Shown: one piece after another, positions 20,261-31,342 of the stretch
Layout of the letters: each line of letters starts with the position of its first letter
How positions within the stretch are numbered: the stretch's first letter is position 1
NCBI RefSeq assembly: GCF_025397915.1
Contig: NZ_JALIDZ010000005.1
Span: 372,001-436,000, forward strand
Direction of reading: 5' to 3'
Origin: Microbaculum marinisediminis
Lineage (GTDB): Bacteria > Pseudomonadota > Alphaproteobacteria > Rhizobiales > Tepidamorphaceae
Length of the DNA: 64,000 nucleotides
The notes under the pieces: generated by a model
Told to the model about the DNA's origin: nothing
The model's input: the letters and a program-made list of their open reading frames with translations, nothing else
Databases searched by the model: none
Program-made: the position numbers and the translations under genes

Positions 20261-20791
20261 TCAGAGCACCTTGTACATGATCGTTGTCGGGTGGAGGCGC
20301 TCTTCGACGGGGTCGCGGCAGAAGTCGGGGATCGTGCCGACGGTGTGGTAGCCGAGCGAGGCATAGAGCGGCTCGGCCATGTCGCCGGTGCGGGTATCGA
20401 GCGTGATCAGGGTCCGGCCGAGACCGGCGGCGTGCCGATGAAGCGCGGCCATCAGCGCCTGCGCGATGCCGCGCCGCCGGTGATCGGGATGGACCAGCAG
20501 CTTGGTCACTTCGGCGCGGTGGGGCTGGTTCGGCGGGGTATCGGTATCGAGCTGCACCGAACCCGCGATCGTGTCGCCAGCACCGGCGATCCAGACGATG
20601 CGGGTGCCCGCGCGGACCGGCGGCAGCACCTTGCCACGCCAGTACGCTTCGGCATCGTCCCGTGAAAACGGCAGCACGAAATTGATGTTGGCGCCGGCAT
20701 GGACGCAGGCATGGAGAAGGCCGGCGAATTCGCCGACGCGCGCCTCCAGATCGGTTTCGGATGCCACCGAGATGGCAGGGGCGTGGTTCAT
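20261..20791 (-). CDS. GNAT family N-acetyltransferase
   Basis: 176 aa. The acetyl-CoA-binding motif A is KLLVHPDHRRRGIAQALMAAL (RRRGIA being the Q/RxxGxA signature), followed by the LYASLGYHTVGTIPDF C-terminal strand of GNAT enzymes. The acceptor is unknown. The ATG at 20791 overlaps the stop of the upstream regulator gene by four bases (ATGA type), so the two are translationally coupled and the regulator probably controls it. Confidence 0.9.
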   Translation of the reverse strand: MNHAPAISVASETDLEARVGEFAGLLHACVHAGANINFVLPFSRDDAEAYWRGKVLPPVRAGTRIVWIAGAGDTIAGSVQLDTDTPPNQPHRAEVTKLLVHPDHRRRGIAQALMAALHRHAAGLGRTLITLDTRTGDMAEPLYASLGYHTVGTIPDFCRDPVEERLHPTTIMYKVL

Positions 20792-21363
20792 GTCCGCACC
20801 GTGAAGAGGATATATCGCGCGCCTGTATGACAGGGCGTGACGAATTCGCTGGGTCCGTAGAGCTGGTAGCGCAGGCAGTCGCCGGGTCTCAGGTCGTGCG
20901 CGTGGCCGTCGACGGTCATCCGGAGTTCTCCCTCGATCATTATCAGATGGTGTTCGAGACCCGGTCGCGGCGGGGCGTCGTAGGTGATCCGCGCGCCGGG
21001 CTCCAGGCCGCATTCCAGGCCCTCGCCGGCGAGTGCACCGGCGGGCGGGGAGACGATGCGACGGGTGAAGCCGGTGGTGGTGTCCGTCCAGACGGTCTGG
21101 GCGCCGCGGCGTACCAGGGGGGCGAAATCGTCCTCGACCATCAGCATCAGCCGCGACAGCGTCAGGCCGAAGGCGGTGCAGAGCTTGCCGAGGACGGCCG
21201 CCGTCGGGCTCACCTCGGCGTTCTCCAGCCGGGAGAGCGTGGCGCGGCTCACGCGGCTGCGGGCCGCGAGGCCGTCGAGCGACCAGCCACGTTCGCCGCG
21301 CAGTTCCTTGAGGCGCCGCGCGATACAGGTGTCGATTGACGACGCCGGTTCGGGAGCATCCAT
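20788..21363 (-). CDS. XRE family regulator with cupin domain
   Basis: 191 aa from ATG 21363: N-terminal HTH (LAARSRVSRATLSRLE) and C-terminal cupin barrel (GLEHHLIMIEGELRMTVDG...LRPGDCLRYQLYGP), the MerR-unrelated XRE-cupin design that senses a small ligand in the barrel. The ATG at 21363 is preferred over an upstream TTG at 21399, because a -35/-10 pair and a perfect operator-like palindrome lie just upstream and would otherwise be inside the gene; transcription would then begin at or near the ATG, giving a leaderless mRNA. It overlaps the GNAT gene by four bases. Confidence 0.88.
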   Translation of the reverse strand: MDAPEPASSIDTCIARRLKELRGERGWSLDGLAARSRVSRATLSRLENAEVSPTAAVLGKLCTAFGLTLSRLMLMVEDDFAPLVRRGAQTVWTDTTTGFTRRIVSPPAGALAGEGLECGLEPGARITYDAPPRPGLEHHLIMIEGELRMTVDGHAHDLRPGDCLRYQLYGPSEFVTPCHTGARYILFTVRT

Positions 21364-21388
21364 ATTCGGGAATATCTCCCGAATATGG
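21360..21388. promoter_or_regulatory. perfect 29-bp palindromic operator candidate
   Basis: Two 12-bp arms, CCATATTCGGGA and TCCCGAATATGG, flank a 5-base spacer. The palindrome covers the -10 element, most of the spacer and the start codon of the XRE-cupin gene, the classic layout for autorepression by a dimeric HTH protein. Confidence 0.7.
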
Positions 21389-21399
21389 GAAAATCTCAA
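21371..21399 (-). promoter_or_regulatory. sigma-70-like promoter of the XRE-cupin gene
   Basis: On the minus strand TTGAGA (-35) and GATATT (-10) are 17 bases apart. The expected transcription start falls on or next to the ATG at 21363. Confidence 0.5.
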
Positions 21400-21562
21400 G
21401 AGAGCGGCTCCGGCCCCCGCACCGGCGGCTCTCGCAAGGGATTTGGTCGGCAGAATCCAACCGCCATCGTCGTTGATACAGTCGGTCTTGGTGATCGCGC
21501 GCTATGGTCGGCCGGGATCGGCTTCCTAGTTCTATGGAGATCACGACATCGAGGAGGGGCGG

Positions 21563-22294
21563 ATGGTCGGCATTCGTGCGTGGGTTCTCCTGATCGCGAT
21601 ATCGGCCGCGTCCGTTGCGCTGGCCCGGCAGGAGGTCGATCTCGAACTCGTCCTGCTCGCCGATGCCTCGGGCTCGATCGATACCTCGGAGATACGCTTC
21701 CAGCGGCGGGGCTACGCGGCCGCCATTACCCATCCGGAGGTGCTCAACGCCATCGCGGGCGGCCTCCTGCAAAAAATCGCGGTCACCTACGTGGAGTGGG
21801 GCGACCATACCTCGCAGGCGGTGGTCGTGCCTTGGACCGTGATCGACGGCGCCGACGCTGCCCAGGACTTCGCCGACGCGCTCCTGTCGACGCCGCGGCT
21901 CGCCTACGGGCGAAACGCCATCGGCAGCGCGATCCGAAAGGGGCTCGCGCTGATCGAAGGCAACGACATCACGGGCCTGCGGAAGGTGATCGACATCTCC
22001 GCCGACAGCGCCAACAGCTGGAGCGGTCCTTCGATCGAGACGACACGCCAGGAGGCACTGGCGGCCGGCGTGACGATCAACGGCCTGGCGATCCTGTGCC
22101 GCTTGCAGGGCTGCGGCGGACGGCCGGTCGGCTACGATCTGGAGCGCGCTTTCGCGACCCGGATCATCATCGGGCCGGGCAGTTTCGTCGTGACCGTCGA
22201 CGGGGAGACGAGCTTTGCGGAGGCTGTGCGGCGCAAGCTGGTGCTGGAGATCTCCGACCGGGGCGATGGTTTCACCGGAATGACGATCGAGTAG
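21563..22294 (+). CDS. DUF1194 VWA-domain protein, exported
   Basis: 243 aa with a cleavable signal peptide (hydrophobic core AWVLLIAISAASVALA, then RQEVD). The mature part is a von Willebrand A-like domain: metal site LLADASGSID (DxSxS at about residues 34-38), later ISADSANSW and GLAILC strands. DUF1194 proteins are periplasmic, of unknown role. GAGGAGGGG precedes ATG 21563. It diverges from the XRE-cupin gene and ends at a bidirectional terminator. Confidence 0.87.
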   Translation: MVGIRAWVLLIAISAASVALARQEVDLELVLLADASGSIDTSEIRFQRRGYAAAITHPEVLNAIAGGLLQKIAVTYVEWGDHTSQAVVVPWTVIDGADAAQDFADALLSTPRLAYGRNAIGSAIRKGLALIEGNDITGLRKVIDISADSANSWSGPSIETTRQEALAAGVTINGLAILCRLQGCGGRPVGYDLERAFATRIIIGPGSFVVTVDGETSFAEAVRRKLVLEISDRGDGFTGMTIE

Positions 22295-22303
22295 CGCAAA
22301 AAG

Positions 22304-22328
22304 AAAGCCCGGCGCGAGGCCGGGCTTT
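22304..22328. terminator. bidirectional terminator
   Basis: AAAGCCCGGC, 5-base loop, GCCGGGCTTT: a perfect 10-bp stem with A and T flanks, between the convergent DUF1194 gene and the Liv operon. Confidence 0.8.
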
Positions 22329-22352
22329 CCGTATCGGTTGTGGCAGTGCCGA

Positions 22353-23456
22353 TTACTGCATGTAATCGTACTTGCCGTCCTTCCACTCGTAGAACACGTA
22401 GCCCGGCAGGGTCACGTCGCCCTTGTCGTTGAAGGACAGCTTGCCGAGGACGGTGTCGAAGTCGCCGGCGTTGAGCTTCTCGATGACCGCATCATAGTCG
22501 GTCGAACCGGCGGCTTCGGCGGCCTGCGCCCATGCCTGGATCGCGGCGTAGGTGTAGAGTGCGTAGCCCTCGGCCGTCTTGCCGGCCTTCTCCAGTGCCT
22601 CGACGACCGGCGCGGCTTCCGGATTCTTGCGCGGATCCGGCGAGAAGGTCATCAGCGTGCCCTGGCCGGCGTCGCCGGTGATCTGCCAGTACTCGTCGGT
22701 CACCAGCGCGTCACCCGAGACGAGGACGGTATCCATGCCCTGGTCGCGCATCTGGCGGGCCATGAGGCCGGCCTCGGTGTGGTAGCCGCCGACATAGAGA
22801 ACGTCGATGTTCTCCTGCTTCAGCTTGGAGACGAGAGCGGTGTAGTCCTTTTCACCGGCCGTGTAGGCCTCGTAAAGGGCTTCCTGCTTGCCGGCCTCGT
22901 TCATGTACTTCTTGGTCTCGTCGGCAAGCCCCTTACCGTAGGCGGTCTTGTCGTGAACGATGGCGATGTTCTTGTCCTTGAAGTGTTCGGCCAGGAACTT
23001 GCCGGCGGTCTCGCCCTGCTGGTCGTCACGGCCGCAGACGCGATAGGTGCCCGGGCCGGGGCGATTGTCGGTATAGCTCGGGTTCGTCGAAGCCGGGGAG
23101 ATCTGGATGATCCCTTCCTCGGAATAGACCTGGCTGGCGGGGATCGACGAGCCGGAGCAGAAGTGACCGGCCATCAGCGCGATGTTCTTGCCGACCATCT
23201 GGTTGGCGACGGCCACGGCCTGTTTCGGGTCGCAGGCGTCGTCGCCGACTTCCAGAACCAGCTTCTCGCCATTGACGCCACCGGCGGCGTTTATGTCCGC
23301 GACGGCCTGCTCGGCACCGGCCTTCATCTGCGCGCCGAAGGAGGCGTACTGGCCGGTCATCGGGCCCGTCGTGGCGATCGTGATATCGGCAAGAGCGGTG
23401 CCGGACATGAGGACGCCGAACGAAAGCGCCACACCGGTCAACAGATGTTTCTTCAT
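22353..23456 (-). CDS. livK: branched-chain amino acid ABC transporter, substrate-binding protein
   Basis: 367 aa periplasmic binding protein (type I fold) with signal peptide MKKHLLTGVALSFGVLMSGTALA. Mature start DITIATTGPMTGQYASFG and the motif VGDDACDPKQAVAVANQM with its disulfide cysteine are typical of LIV/LS-binding proteins. GAGAGGGAG is upstream of ATG 23456. It is the distal gene of the liv operon, after the small membrane protein. The exact amino-acid specificity cannot be read. Confidence 0.93.
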   Translation of the reverse strand: MKKHLLTGVALSFGVLMSGTALADITIATTGPMTGQYASFGAQMKAGAEQAVADINAAGGVNGEKLVLEVGDDACDPKQAVAVANQMVGKNIALMAGHFCSGSSIPASQVYSEEGIIQISPASTNPSYTDNRPGPGTYRVCGRDDQQGETAGKFLAEHFKDKNIAIVHDKTAYGKGLADETKKYMNEAGKQEALYEAYTAGEKDYTALVSKLKQENIDVLYVGGYHTEAGLMARQMRDQGMDTVLVSGDALVTDEYWQITGDAGQGTLMTFSPDPRKNPEAAPVVEALEKAGKTAEGYALYTYAAIQAWAQAAEAAGSTDYDAVIEKLNAGDFDTVLGKLSFNDKGDVTLPGYVFYEWKDGKYDYMQ

Positions 23457-23580
23457 CAGTTTACTCCCTCTCAAAATTTGGGCCGGGTTCGGCCCCTCGG
23501 TTTGTCCGGGACGAAGCCCGGTTAAGAATTTTATTACACGGATCAGAAGCAAAAACCACGGTCTGAGTGCCGCGGCGGAA

Positions 23581-23940
23581 TCAAATGGCGTCCGTTACGC
23601 CGGGGCGTTTCTTCCAACCCAAGAAACCGGCCCGCTCATACAGCCAGCGATACTGGGTGACCATCTGGCGCGCGCGCGTTACGCGAAATCCAAGCCCGGC
23701 GATCGCGAGAAGAATCGCCAGATTGACCAGGTAGTAGTGAAGCGACAGCAGGGTTTCCTGAAACAGCGCGAAATAAAGAAAGCGAACCGCCGAGGTGAGC
23801 AGGATCATGTAGAGGACGATCTGCGCGACCGGACGCCAGGTGATGGCGATCGCGCGGCCCGACAACCACGCGGCGCCGCCGCCGAGGAACACGGTCATAA
23901 AGAGGAAAACGCCGAACGAACTTTCCCAGAGAATGCCCAT
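23581..23940 (-). CDS. small membrane protein in liv operon (DUF6867-like)
   Basis: 119 aa with three hydrophobic helices (SSFGVFLFMTVFLGGGAAWL, VAQIVLYMILLTSAVRFLYF and YYLVNLAILLAIAGLGFRV) and a basic tail with RQMVTQYRWLYER. I associate this with a family of unknown function that accompanies Liv transporters in Rhizobiales (DUF6867, from memory). Its position between livF and livK suggests an accessory role in the transporter. Confidence 0.7.
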   Translation of the reverse strand: MGILWESSFGVFLFMTVFLGGGAAWLSGRAIAITWRPVAQIVLYMILLTSAVRFLYFALFQETLLSLHYYLVNLAILLAIAGLGFRVTRARQMVTQYRWLYERAGFLGWKKRPGVTDAI

Positions 23941-23950
23941 CGTCCGCTCC

Positions 23951-25622
<1,672 letters not shown>

Positions 25623-25626
<4 letters not shown>

Positions 25627-26996
25627 CCGTGACCCTCGCCAACATAGTCGCCGGAGATCGCCTTGCGCTGGCCAAGCGATATGGAGGGCTGTCGCGTCGA
25701 TATCAGCCCGCGCGGTCGCCACACCATGATGACGACCATGGCGAGGCCGAAGATCAGCATGCGGTAGTTCGTCGGGTCGAAGTTCTCGCCGAAGATCGCT
25801 TTCAGGAAACTCAGTTCGCGCAGGACCTCGAGACCGCCGATCATGACGACGGCGGCGATGACGACGCCGATCTGGCTGCCCAGGCCGCCGAGCACGACGA
25901 TCGCCAGGATCAGCGCGGACTCGATGAAGGTGAAGGATTCCGGGCTGATGAAACCCTGTCGGGTGGCGAAGAACGATCCGGCGAAGCCGCCGAACATGGC
26001 GCCCGTGGCAAAGGCGGTGAGTTTCGTGCTGGTAGTGTTGATGCCCAGCGATCGGCAGGCGATCTCGTCCTCGCGCAGGGCCTCCCAGGCCCGCCCGACC
26101 GGCAGCCGGCGCAGCCGGAGCGTGACGAAGTTGGTGATCAGGGCGAGGATAAGGATCAGGTAATAGAGGAAGATGATGCGGTGCATCGGGCTGTAGTCGA
26201 GCCCGAAGAAGGCCGCGAAGCCGTCGTCGCCGCGCGTGAATTCCAGGCCGAAGAAGGACGGCCGCGGAATCCCCGAAATGCCGTCCGGGCCGTTGGTGAA
26301 CTCGTACCAGTTGAGCAGCACGACGCGGATGATCTCGCCGAAGGCGAGCGTAACGATGGCGAGGTAGTCGCCGCGCAGCCGCAGGACCGGGAAGCCGAGG
26401 ATGATGCCCCAGAACGCGGCGAGGATGCCGGCGAGCGGCAGACAGATCCAGAAGCCGAGGTCGAAGTAGTGGGCCAGCAGAGCGTAGGAATAGGCGCCGA
26501 CGGCGTAGAAGGCGACGTAGCCGAGGTCGAGCAGGCCGGCGAGGCCGACGACAATGTTCAGGCCCCAGCCCAGCATCACGTAGGTGAGGACCAGGATCGA
26601 CATGTCCATCATGTAGCGATCGGACATCGGCAGGAACGGAAGCACGATCGCGGCGGCGAGGAGGGCCGGGCCGACGACGCTGCCCAGGCGTTCGGCGTGC
26701 CGGGCGAGCGGCCGGCCGCCCGGTCGGCGGTACCACTTTTCCCCGATCGGGAAACGGACGATCTTGCGCCAGACGAAGACGTCGAGCAGCAGTCGCCCCA
26801 CGAACACGACCGCGACGGCGCCGATCACCACCGGCCAGTCGGTGATAATGACGAGGCCGCTGCCGCCGGGCTCGACGGTGGTGCGGAGGCCCATGATCGG
26901 TGCGGCCAGCGCAAGGGCGACGAGTGCGGCAAGCCCCGCGTCCTTGACGGAGTCGGCTATTCCGCGCTCCGGCGGCGGCGAAGAGACCGTCGTCAT
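25623..26996 (-). CDS. livM: branched-chain amino acid ABC transporter permease LivM
   Basis: 457 aa inner-membrane permease. An N-terminal domain with extra hydrophobic segments (about 120 residues, DUF3382-like) precedes the conserved BPD_transp_2 core (GLAGLLDLGYVAFYAVGAY). It pairs with LivH. The frame overlaps livH by four bases and livG by four bases, so the whole operon is translationally coupled. Confidence 0.94.
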
Positions 26997-27928
26997 ACCT
27001 TCTCCACCTCCGGCTTGCCGAGGATGCCGGAGGGAAGGAAGATCAGCACGATCGCGAGGATGGAGAAGGCCGCCACATCCTTGTATTCGATGGAGAAATA
27101 GGCAGACCAGAAAGTCTCGATCAGGCCGATCAGCAGCCCGCCGAGCATCGCGCCCGGCAGCGAGCCGATGCCACCAAGCACGGCGGCGGTGAACGCCTTA
27201 ACGCCGGCGACGAAGCCGATATAGAAGTCGATGACGCCGTAGTAGAGCAGGTACATCATGCCGGCGACGGCGGCGAGCGCCGCGCCCATGACGAAGGTCA
27301 GCGAGATGGTGCGGTCGACATTGACGCCGATCAGGGCGGCCATCTTGCGGTCCTGCTCGCAGGCGCGCTGGGCGCGGCCCAGAGAGGTCTTCGCGATGAT
27401 CAGCGAGAAGGCGACCATGAGAATGAGGGTCGTCGCCACGATCAGGATCTGGATATAGGACAGGTTGACGGCGAAATTGCCCTCGGGGGAAACCTTTTCC
27501 ATGATCGTGAAGTTGCCGGAAATCAGCGGCTGCAGCGGCTTCACGCGCGCGCCCTGGACGACCTGCACGTAATTCTGCAGCACGATAGACATGCCGATCG
27601 CCGTGATAAGCGGCGCCAGACGGAACGAGGTGCGCAGAGGCCGGTAGGCAAGGCGCTCCACGGTCCAGCCGTAGGCGGCGGTCAGCGCCATGGCGATCAT
27701 GAGGACGAGCAGCAGCGCGAAGATCAGAAGCAGAAACGAACTGCCGGCGGTGACACCCAGCAGGATGATGAAGATCAGTGCGATAAACGCGCCGATCATG
27801 AAGATGTCGCCATGGGCGAAATTGATCATGCCGATGATCCCGTAGACCATCGTGTAGCCGATCGCGATGAGCCCGTAGATCGAGCCCAGGGTCACCCCGT
27901 TGATCAGCTGCTGGAGGAAGTACTCCAT
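26993..27928 (-). CDS. livH: branched-chain amino acid ABC transporter permease LivH
   Basis: 311 aa permease with the family N-terminus MEYFLQQLINGVTLGSIYGL and motif MINFAHGDIFMIGAF; about eight membrane segments. ATG 27928 is chosen by family alignment, since the longer frame adds only basic residues. It is the first gene of the minus-strand liv operon (livH-M-G-F-membrane protein-livK); the promoter should lie in 27929-28065. Confidence 0.95.
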   Translation of the reverse strand: MEYFLQQLINGVTLGSIYGLIAIGYTMVYGIIGMINFAHGDIFMIGAFIALIFIILLGVTAGSSFLLLIFALLLVLMIAMALTAAYGWTVERLAYRPLRTSFRLAPLITAIGMSIVLQNYVQVVQGARVKPLQPLISGNFTIMEKVSPEGNFAVNLSYIQILIVATTLILMVAFSLIIAKTSLGRAQRACEQDRKMAALIGVNVDRTISLTFVMGAALAAVAGMMYLLYYGVIDFYIGFVAGVKAFTAAVLGGIGSLPGAMLGGLLIGLIETFWSAYFSIEYKDVAAFSILAIVLIFLPSGILGKPEVEKV

Positions 27929-28065
27929 ACCGCTTCTAACCCCCCTGTGTACGTCGCGCTGTTTGTTGGTGCGCTTACGCAAGTTCAGCCTGTTTGTAGG
28001 CCGTAGTACCTCTTATCAAGGCTGCAGGGAGGTGACAATCACACAACTGCCACGGGCCGAGAAAA

Positions 28066-29388
28066 TCAGCCGAGCATCCGTGGCAGGAACAGTATGATCG
28101 CCGGAACTAGCGCGAGTAGGGCGATACGGATTATCTCGGCGATCAGGAACGGCACGACGCCGCGATAGGTCTGGCTCAGCGGAATATCCGGCGCCAGCGA
28201 GTTGATGATGAAGATGTTCATCCCCACCGGGGGCGTCACAAGCCCCAGTTCGACCGTGATCAGGACCAGGATGCCGAACCAGATGGCGGTCTCTTCGGGC
28301 CCCATGCCGAAGTCCAGCGTCATGATCAGGGGGAAGAAGATCGGGATCGTGAGCAGGATCATGGACAGGGAGTCCATGACGCAGCCGAACACCAGATAGG
28401 CGAGGAGGATCAGGACCAGCACGATCCAAGGGCTGAACCCGGCTGCGGCGACCCATTCCGCGGTGGTCTGGGGCAACTGCGCGAACGCCAGGAAGGTGTT
28501 GTAGACCTGAGCCCCGAAGATGATGAAATAGATCATCGCCGTCGATGTCGCGGTGGCGAGCAGGCAGTGCTTGAGGCCCTTCCAGTCGAGCTCGCCGGAG
28601 CGCAGCGCCAGCAGACCGGTGCCGGCGGCGCCCACCGCGGCCGCCTCCGTCGGCGTGAACCAGCCGACGTAGATCCCGCCGATGACGAGCAGGAAGATCA
28701 GCGCCACCGGCCAGACGTCCAGGATGGCGGCGATGCGGCCGCGCAGTCCCACCCGTTCGCGGATCGTGGCGGCCGAGGGGTCGAGGCGCACGTAGATCGC
28801 GACCACGATCATGAAGCCGACCGCGGCCATGATGCCGGGAACGACGGCGGCAATGAACATCGTGATGATGTTCTGCTCGGTGAGGATCGCGTAGATCACC
28901 AGCACGATCGAGGGCGGAATCAGGATGCCGAGCGTCCCGCCGGCGGCCAGCGAGCCGGTCGACAGGGCGCCCGAGTAGCCGTAGCGGCGCATTTCCGGCA
29001 GCGCGACCTGAGACATGGTCGCGGCGGTGGCCAGAGACGAGCCGCAGATGGCCCCGAACCCGGCGCAGGCGCCGATGCCGGCCATGGCGATGCCCCCCCG
29101 GCGATGCCCGAGAAAAGCCGCGGCCGCCTTGAACAGCGATTCCGACATGCCGCCCTTGGTGGCGAACTGGCCCATCAGCAGGAACAGCGGGATGATCGAC
29201 AGGCTGTGACCGGAGAAGACGTCGTAGGTCAGCGACTTCAGGCTCGCGAGGATCGGAACCCAGCGGTCGGTGACGATCGCGGTGCCGCCTACGCCGCACA
29301 GCAGCATGGCCAATCCGATCGGCACGCGCAGGAAGATCATCCCGAGCAGGATGGGGATCGAGATCAGGGCGATTTCGAAGCGGTCCAT
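28066..29388 (-). CDS. dctM: TRAP transporter large permease (DctM)
   Basis: 440 aa with about twelve membrane segments. Typical DctM blocks are PLFLLMGQFATKGGMSESLF, SLATAATMSQVALPEMRRYG and TPTEAAAVGAAGTG. It uses the sodium gradient to import organic acids delivered by the DctP binding protein. ATG 29388 is chosen by the family start DRFEIALISIPILLGMIFLRVPIG. It is the last gene of the dctP-dctQ-dctM set; the adjacent pca genes suggest an aromatic or related acid as substrate. Confidence 0.94.
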   Translation of the reverse strand: MDRFEIALISIPILLGMIFLRVPIGLAMLLCGVGGTAIVTDRWVPILASLKSLTYDVFSGHSLSIIPLFLLMGQFATKGGMSESLFKAAAAFLGHRRGGIAMAGIGACAGFGAICGSSLATAATMSQVALPEMRRYGYSGALSTGSLAAGGTLGILIPPSIVLVIYAILTEQNIITMFIAAVVPGIMAAVGFMIVVAIYVRLDPSAATIRERVGLRGRIAAILDVWPVALIFLLVIGGIYVGWFTPTEAAAVGAAGTGLLALRSGELDWKGLKHCLLATATSTAMIYFIIFGAQVYNTFLAFAQLPQTTAEWVAAAGFSPWIVLVLILLAYLVFGCVMDSLSMILLTIPIFFPLIMTLDFGMGPEETAIWFGILVLITVELGLVTPPVGMNIFIINSLAPDIPLSQTYRGVVPFLIAEIIRIALLALVPAIILFLPRMLG

Positions 29389-29401
29389 CGGCGCTCTTCC
29401 C

Positions 29402-29977
29402 CTACCGGTCCTCGCGGCCGGCGGCGACCTCGTTGATCGAGCGCCACACGGTGTAGAGCGACGTTGCCGCGAAGACCCAGAGGCCGACGGCGGCCCCGGC
29501 ATAGCCGTACCAGACCGGCATCTGAAGGATCATGGTCGTTTCGTTGTAGCTGAGCTTGTCGGCGAGGCCGAGCTGCAGGCGCCACGCGATCAGGACGGCG
29601 GCGCCGGTCATCAGCACGTTGCCGACAAGGGTCAGCGCCGCCTTGGCGCGGTCTCCCAGCCGGGTCAGGAAGACGTCGACGGTGACGTGACCCCGGTTCA
29701 GCTGGCACCAGGGCAGGAAGGCGCAGACGGCAACGGCGCAGCCGGCGGAGACCATCTCGAAATCTCCGGGAACCGGTCCCAGTCTGTCGAAGGGATAGAC
29801 ATCGAAGACACCGACCAGAGCGCGGCCGGTGATGCTGAACACCGTCATGATCACCAGCGCCAGCAGCAGGAGGCCTCCAAGCAGGGCCAGCGTTGCTGTA
29901 ATCGCTCTGACGATCCGTCCGACACCGGCTTCGAGCCCCGGCGCCAGACCGGGCATGGATTCCGCGTCCCTCGCCAT
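29402..29977 (-). CDS. dctQ: TRAP transporter small permease (DctQ)
   Basis: 191 aa from ATG 29977 (a GTG at 29995 and an ATG at 29956 are also possible). Four membrane helices in the DctQ pattern, with GDFEMVSAGCAVAVCAFLPWCQLNRGHVTVDVF as the conserved middle, read in two parts: DFEMVSAG and CQLNRGHVTVDVF. It forms the membrane complex with DctM, 13 bases downstream. Confidence 0.9.
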   Translation of the reverse strand: MARDAESMPGLAPGLEAGVGRIVRAITATLALLGGLLLLALVIMTVFSITGRALVGVFDVYPFDRLGPVPGDFEMVSAGCAVAVCAFLPWCQLNRGHVTVDVFLTRLGDRAKAALTLVGNVLMTGAAVLIAWRLQLGLADKLSYNETTMILQMPVWYGYAGAAVGLWVFAATSLYTVWRSINEVAAGREDR

Positions 29978-30091
29978 GATGCCGTTTATCCCCACCGCCC
30001 GACGGGGCGGGCAGTCGAGCCGCCCCGTCGTAGTTCCTGTCGTAGTCTACGCCACCGTTTCGCGAACGGCGGGATTATTCGAGCGTGGTCG

Positions 30092-31123
30092 TCAGTTGCT
30101 GTACTTCTCGATCAGCGCCTTGGCGTCGTCGTACATCGCCTGACCGTCATAGCCCTTTTCATTCATCTCGGCGATCCAGCCTTCGACGACCGGCTGGGAG
30201 GCTTCCTGCCAGCGGGCGACCTCGGCCTCGTCGAGCTCGATCATCTTGTTGCCGCGCTCGGTGGCGATCTTCAGGCCCGGCGCGTCGCCTTCGTCCATGA
30301 CGCGGCCGACCCACTTGGATGCCTCGCGGCCCGAGTTGGCATCGACGATCTTTTTCAGGTCGTCCGGCAGGTTGTCATAGGTGTCCTTGTTCATCGCGAA
30401 AACGAAGAAGCTCGTGTAGAAGCCGCGATCGCCCGCGAACGAGGTGTGGGTATCGACGAGCTCGGCCACCTTGAGCGGCGCGGTCACCTCCCACGGGATC
30501 ACCGTGCCGTCGATGACGCCCTTGGAGAGGGCCTCTGGAACCGCGGGTACCGGCATGCCGACAGGCGTCGCGCCGAGGTTCTCGATGAGCTTGTTGACCA
30601 TGCGGGTGGGGCCGCGCAGCTTCATGCCCTTCAGATCCTCGAGCTTCTGGACGCCATCGCCCTTGGCGTGGATCAGGCCGGGGCCGTGGGTGTGGACGGC
30701 GATGATGTGGACGTCCTTGAATTCGTCCTTCAGGTATTTCTCGTAGTAGTCCCAGGCGGCCTGCGACGTGGCCTCGGCACTCGTCGGCATGAACGGCAGC
30801 TCGAAAGCCTCGGTGCCGGGGAAGCGGCCCGGGGTGTAGCCGGGCAGGGTCCAGATCACGTCGGCGACGCCGTCGCGCACCTGATCATAGAGAGCGGGCG
30901 GGGAGCCCCCGAGCTGCATGGAGGGATAGAACTCATAGTCGATGCGGCCGTTCGACTCTTCCTTGAGCTTCTCGGCCCAGGGAACGATAAAGTTCTTCGG
31001 CACCGGCGCCGGTGCCGGCAGGAACTGGTGGATCTTAAGCACGACGTCGGCGGCCGAAGCCGGCAGGGCCGGCGCGGTCATCATCGCGACCGCGGCCGCG
31101 ATGGCGAAAACAGCACGTTTCAT
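30092..31123 (-). CDS. dctP: TRAP transporter substrate-binding protein (DctP)
   Basis: 343 aa with signal peptide MKRAVFAIAAAVAMMTAPAL...ASA. Mature protein has DctP blocks: HQFLPAPAPVPKNFIVPWAEKL, FYPSMQLGGSPPALYDQVRDG, and LKGMKLRGPTRMVNKLIE containing the conserved arginine that holds the substrate carboxylate. GGGAGGA precedes ATG 31123. It is first in the TRAP set. An XRE regulator gene lies upstream, then the pca genes. Confidence 0.94.
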   Translation of the reverse strand: MKRAVFAIAAAVAMMTAPALPASAADVVLKIHQFLPAPAPVPKNFIVPWAEKLKEESNGRIDYEFYPSMQLGGSPPALYDQVRDGVADVIWTLPGYTPGRFPGTEAFELPFMPTSAEATSQAAWDYYEKYLKDEFKDVHIIAVHTHGPGLIHAKGDGVQKLEDLKGMKLRGPTRMVNKLIENLGATPVGMPVPAVPEALSKGVIDGTVIPWEVTAPLKVAELVDTHTSFAGDRGFYTSFFVFAMNKDTYDNLPDDLKKIVDANSGREASKWVGRVMDEGDAPGLKIATERGNKMIELDEAEVARWQEASQPVVEGWIAEMNEKGYDGQAMYDDAKALIEKYSN

Positions 31124-31342
31124 GATGTCCTCCCAAATCAATCGTCGAACATCCGCGCGGGACGCTGCGTGGGCGACGATTTCCTGACGGGAAGGCTAGT
31201 TGGCGGGACCAACCATCGCAAGCGACACGGCGGCTCACCCACCGGAATTTGGTCGGAAACCGATCATTTGTTCGAATTGCGGACAATGCAGGCGGCAAAA
31301 AGGCCCTGTTTTTGCATTGAAATTAAAGAAAGAGGGAGTCCG

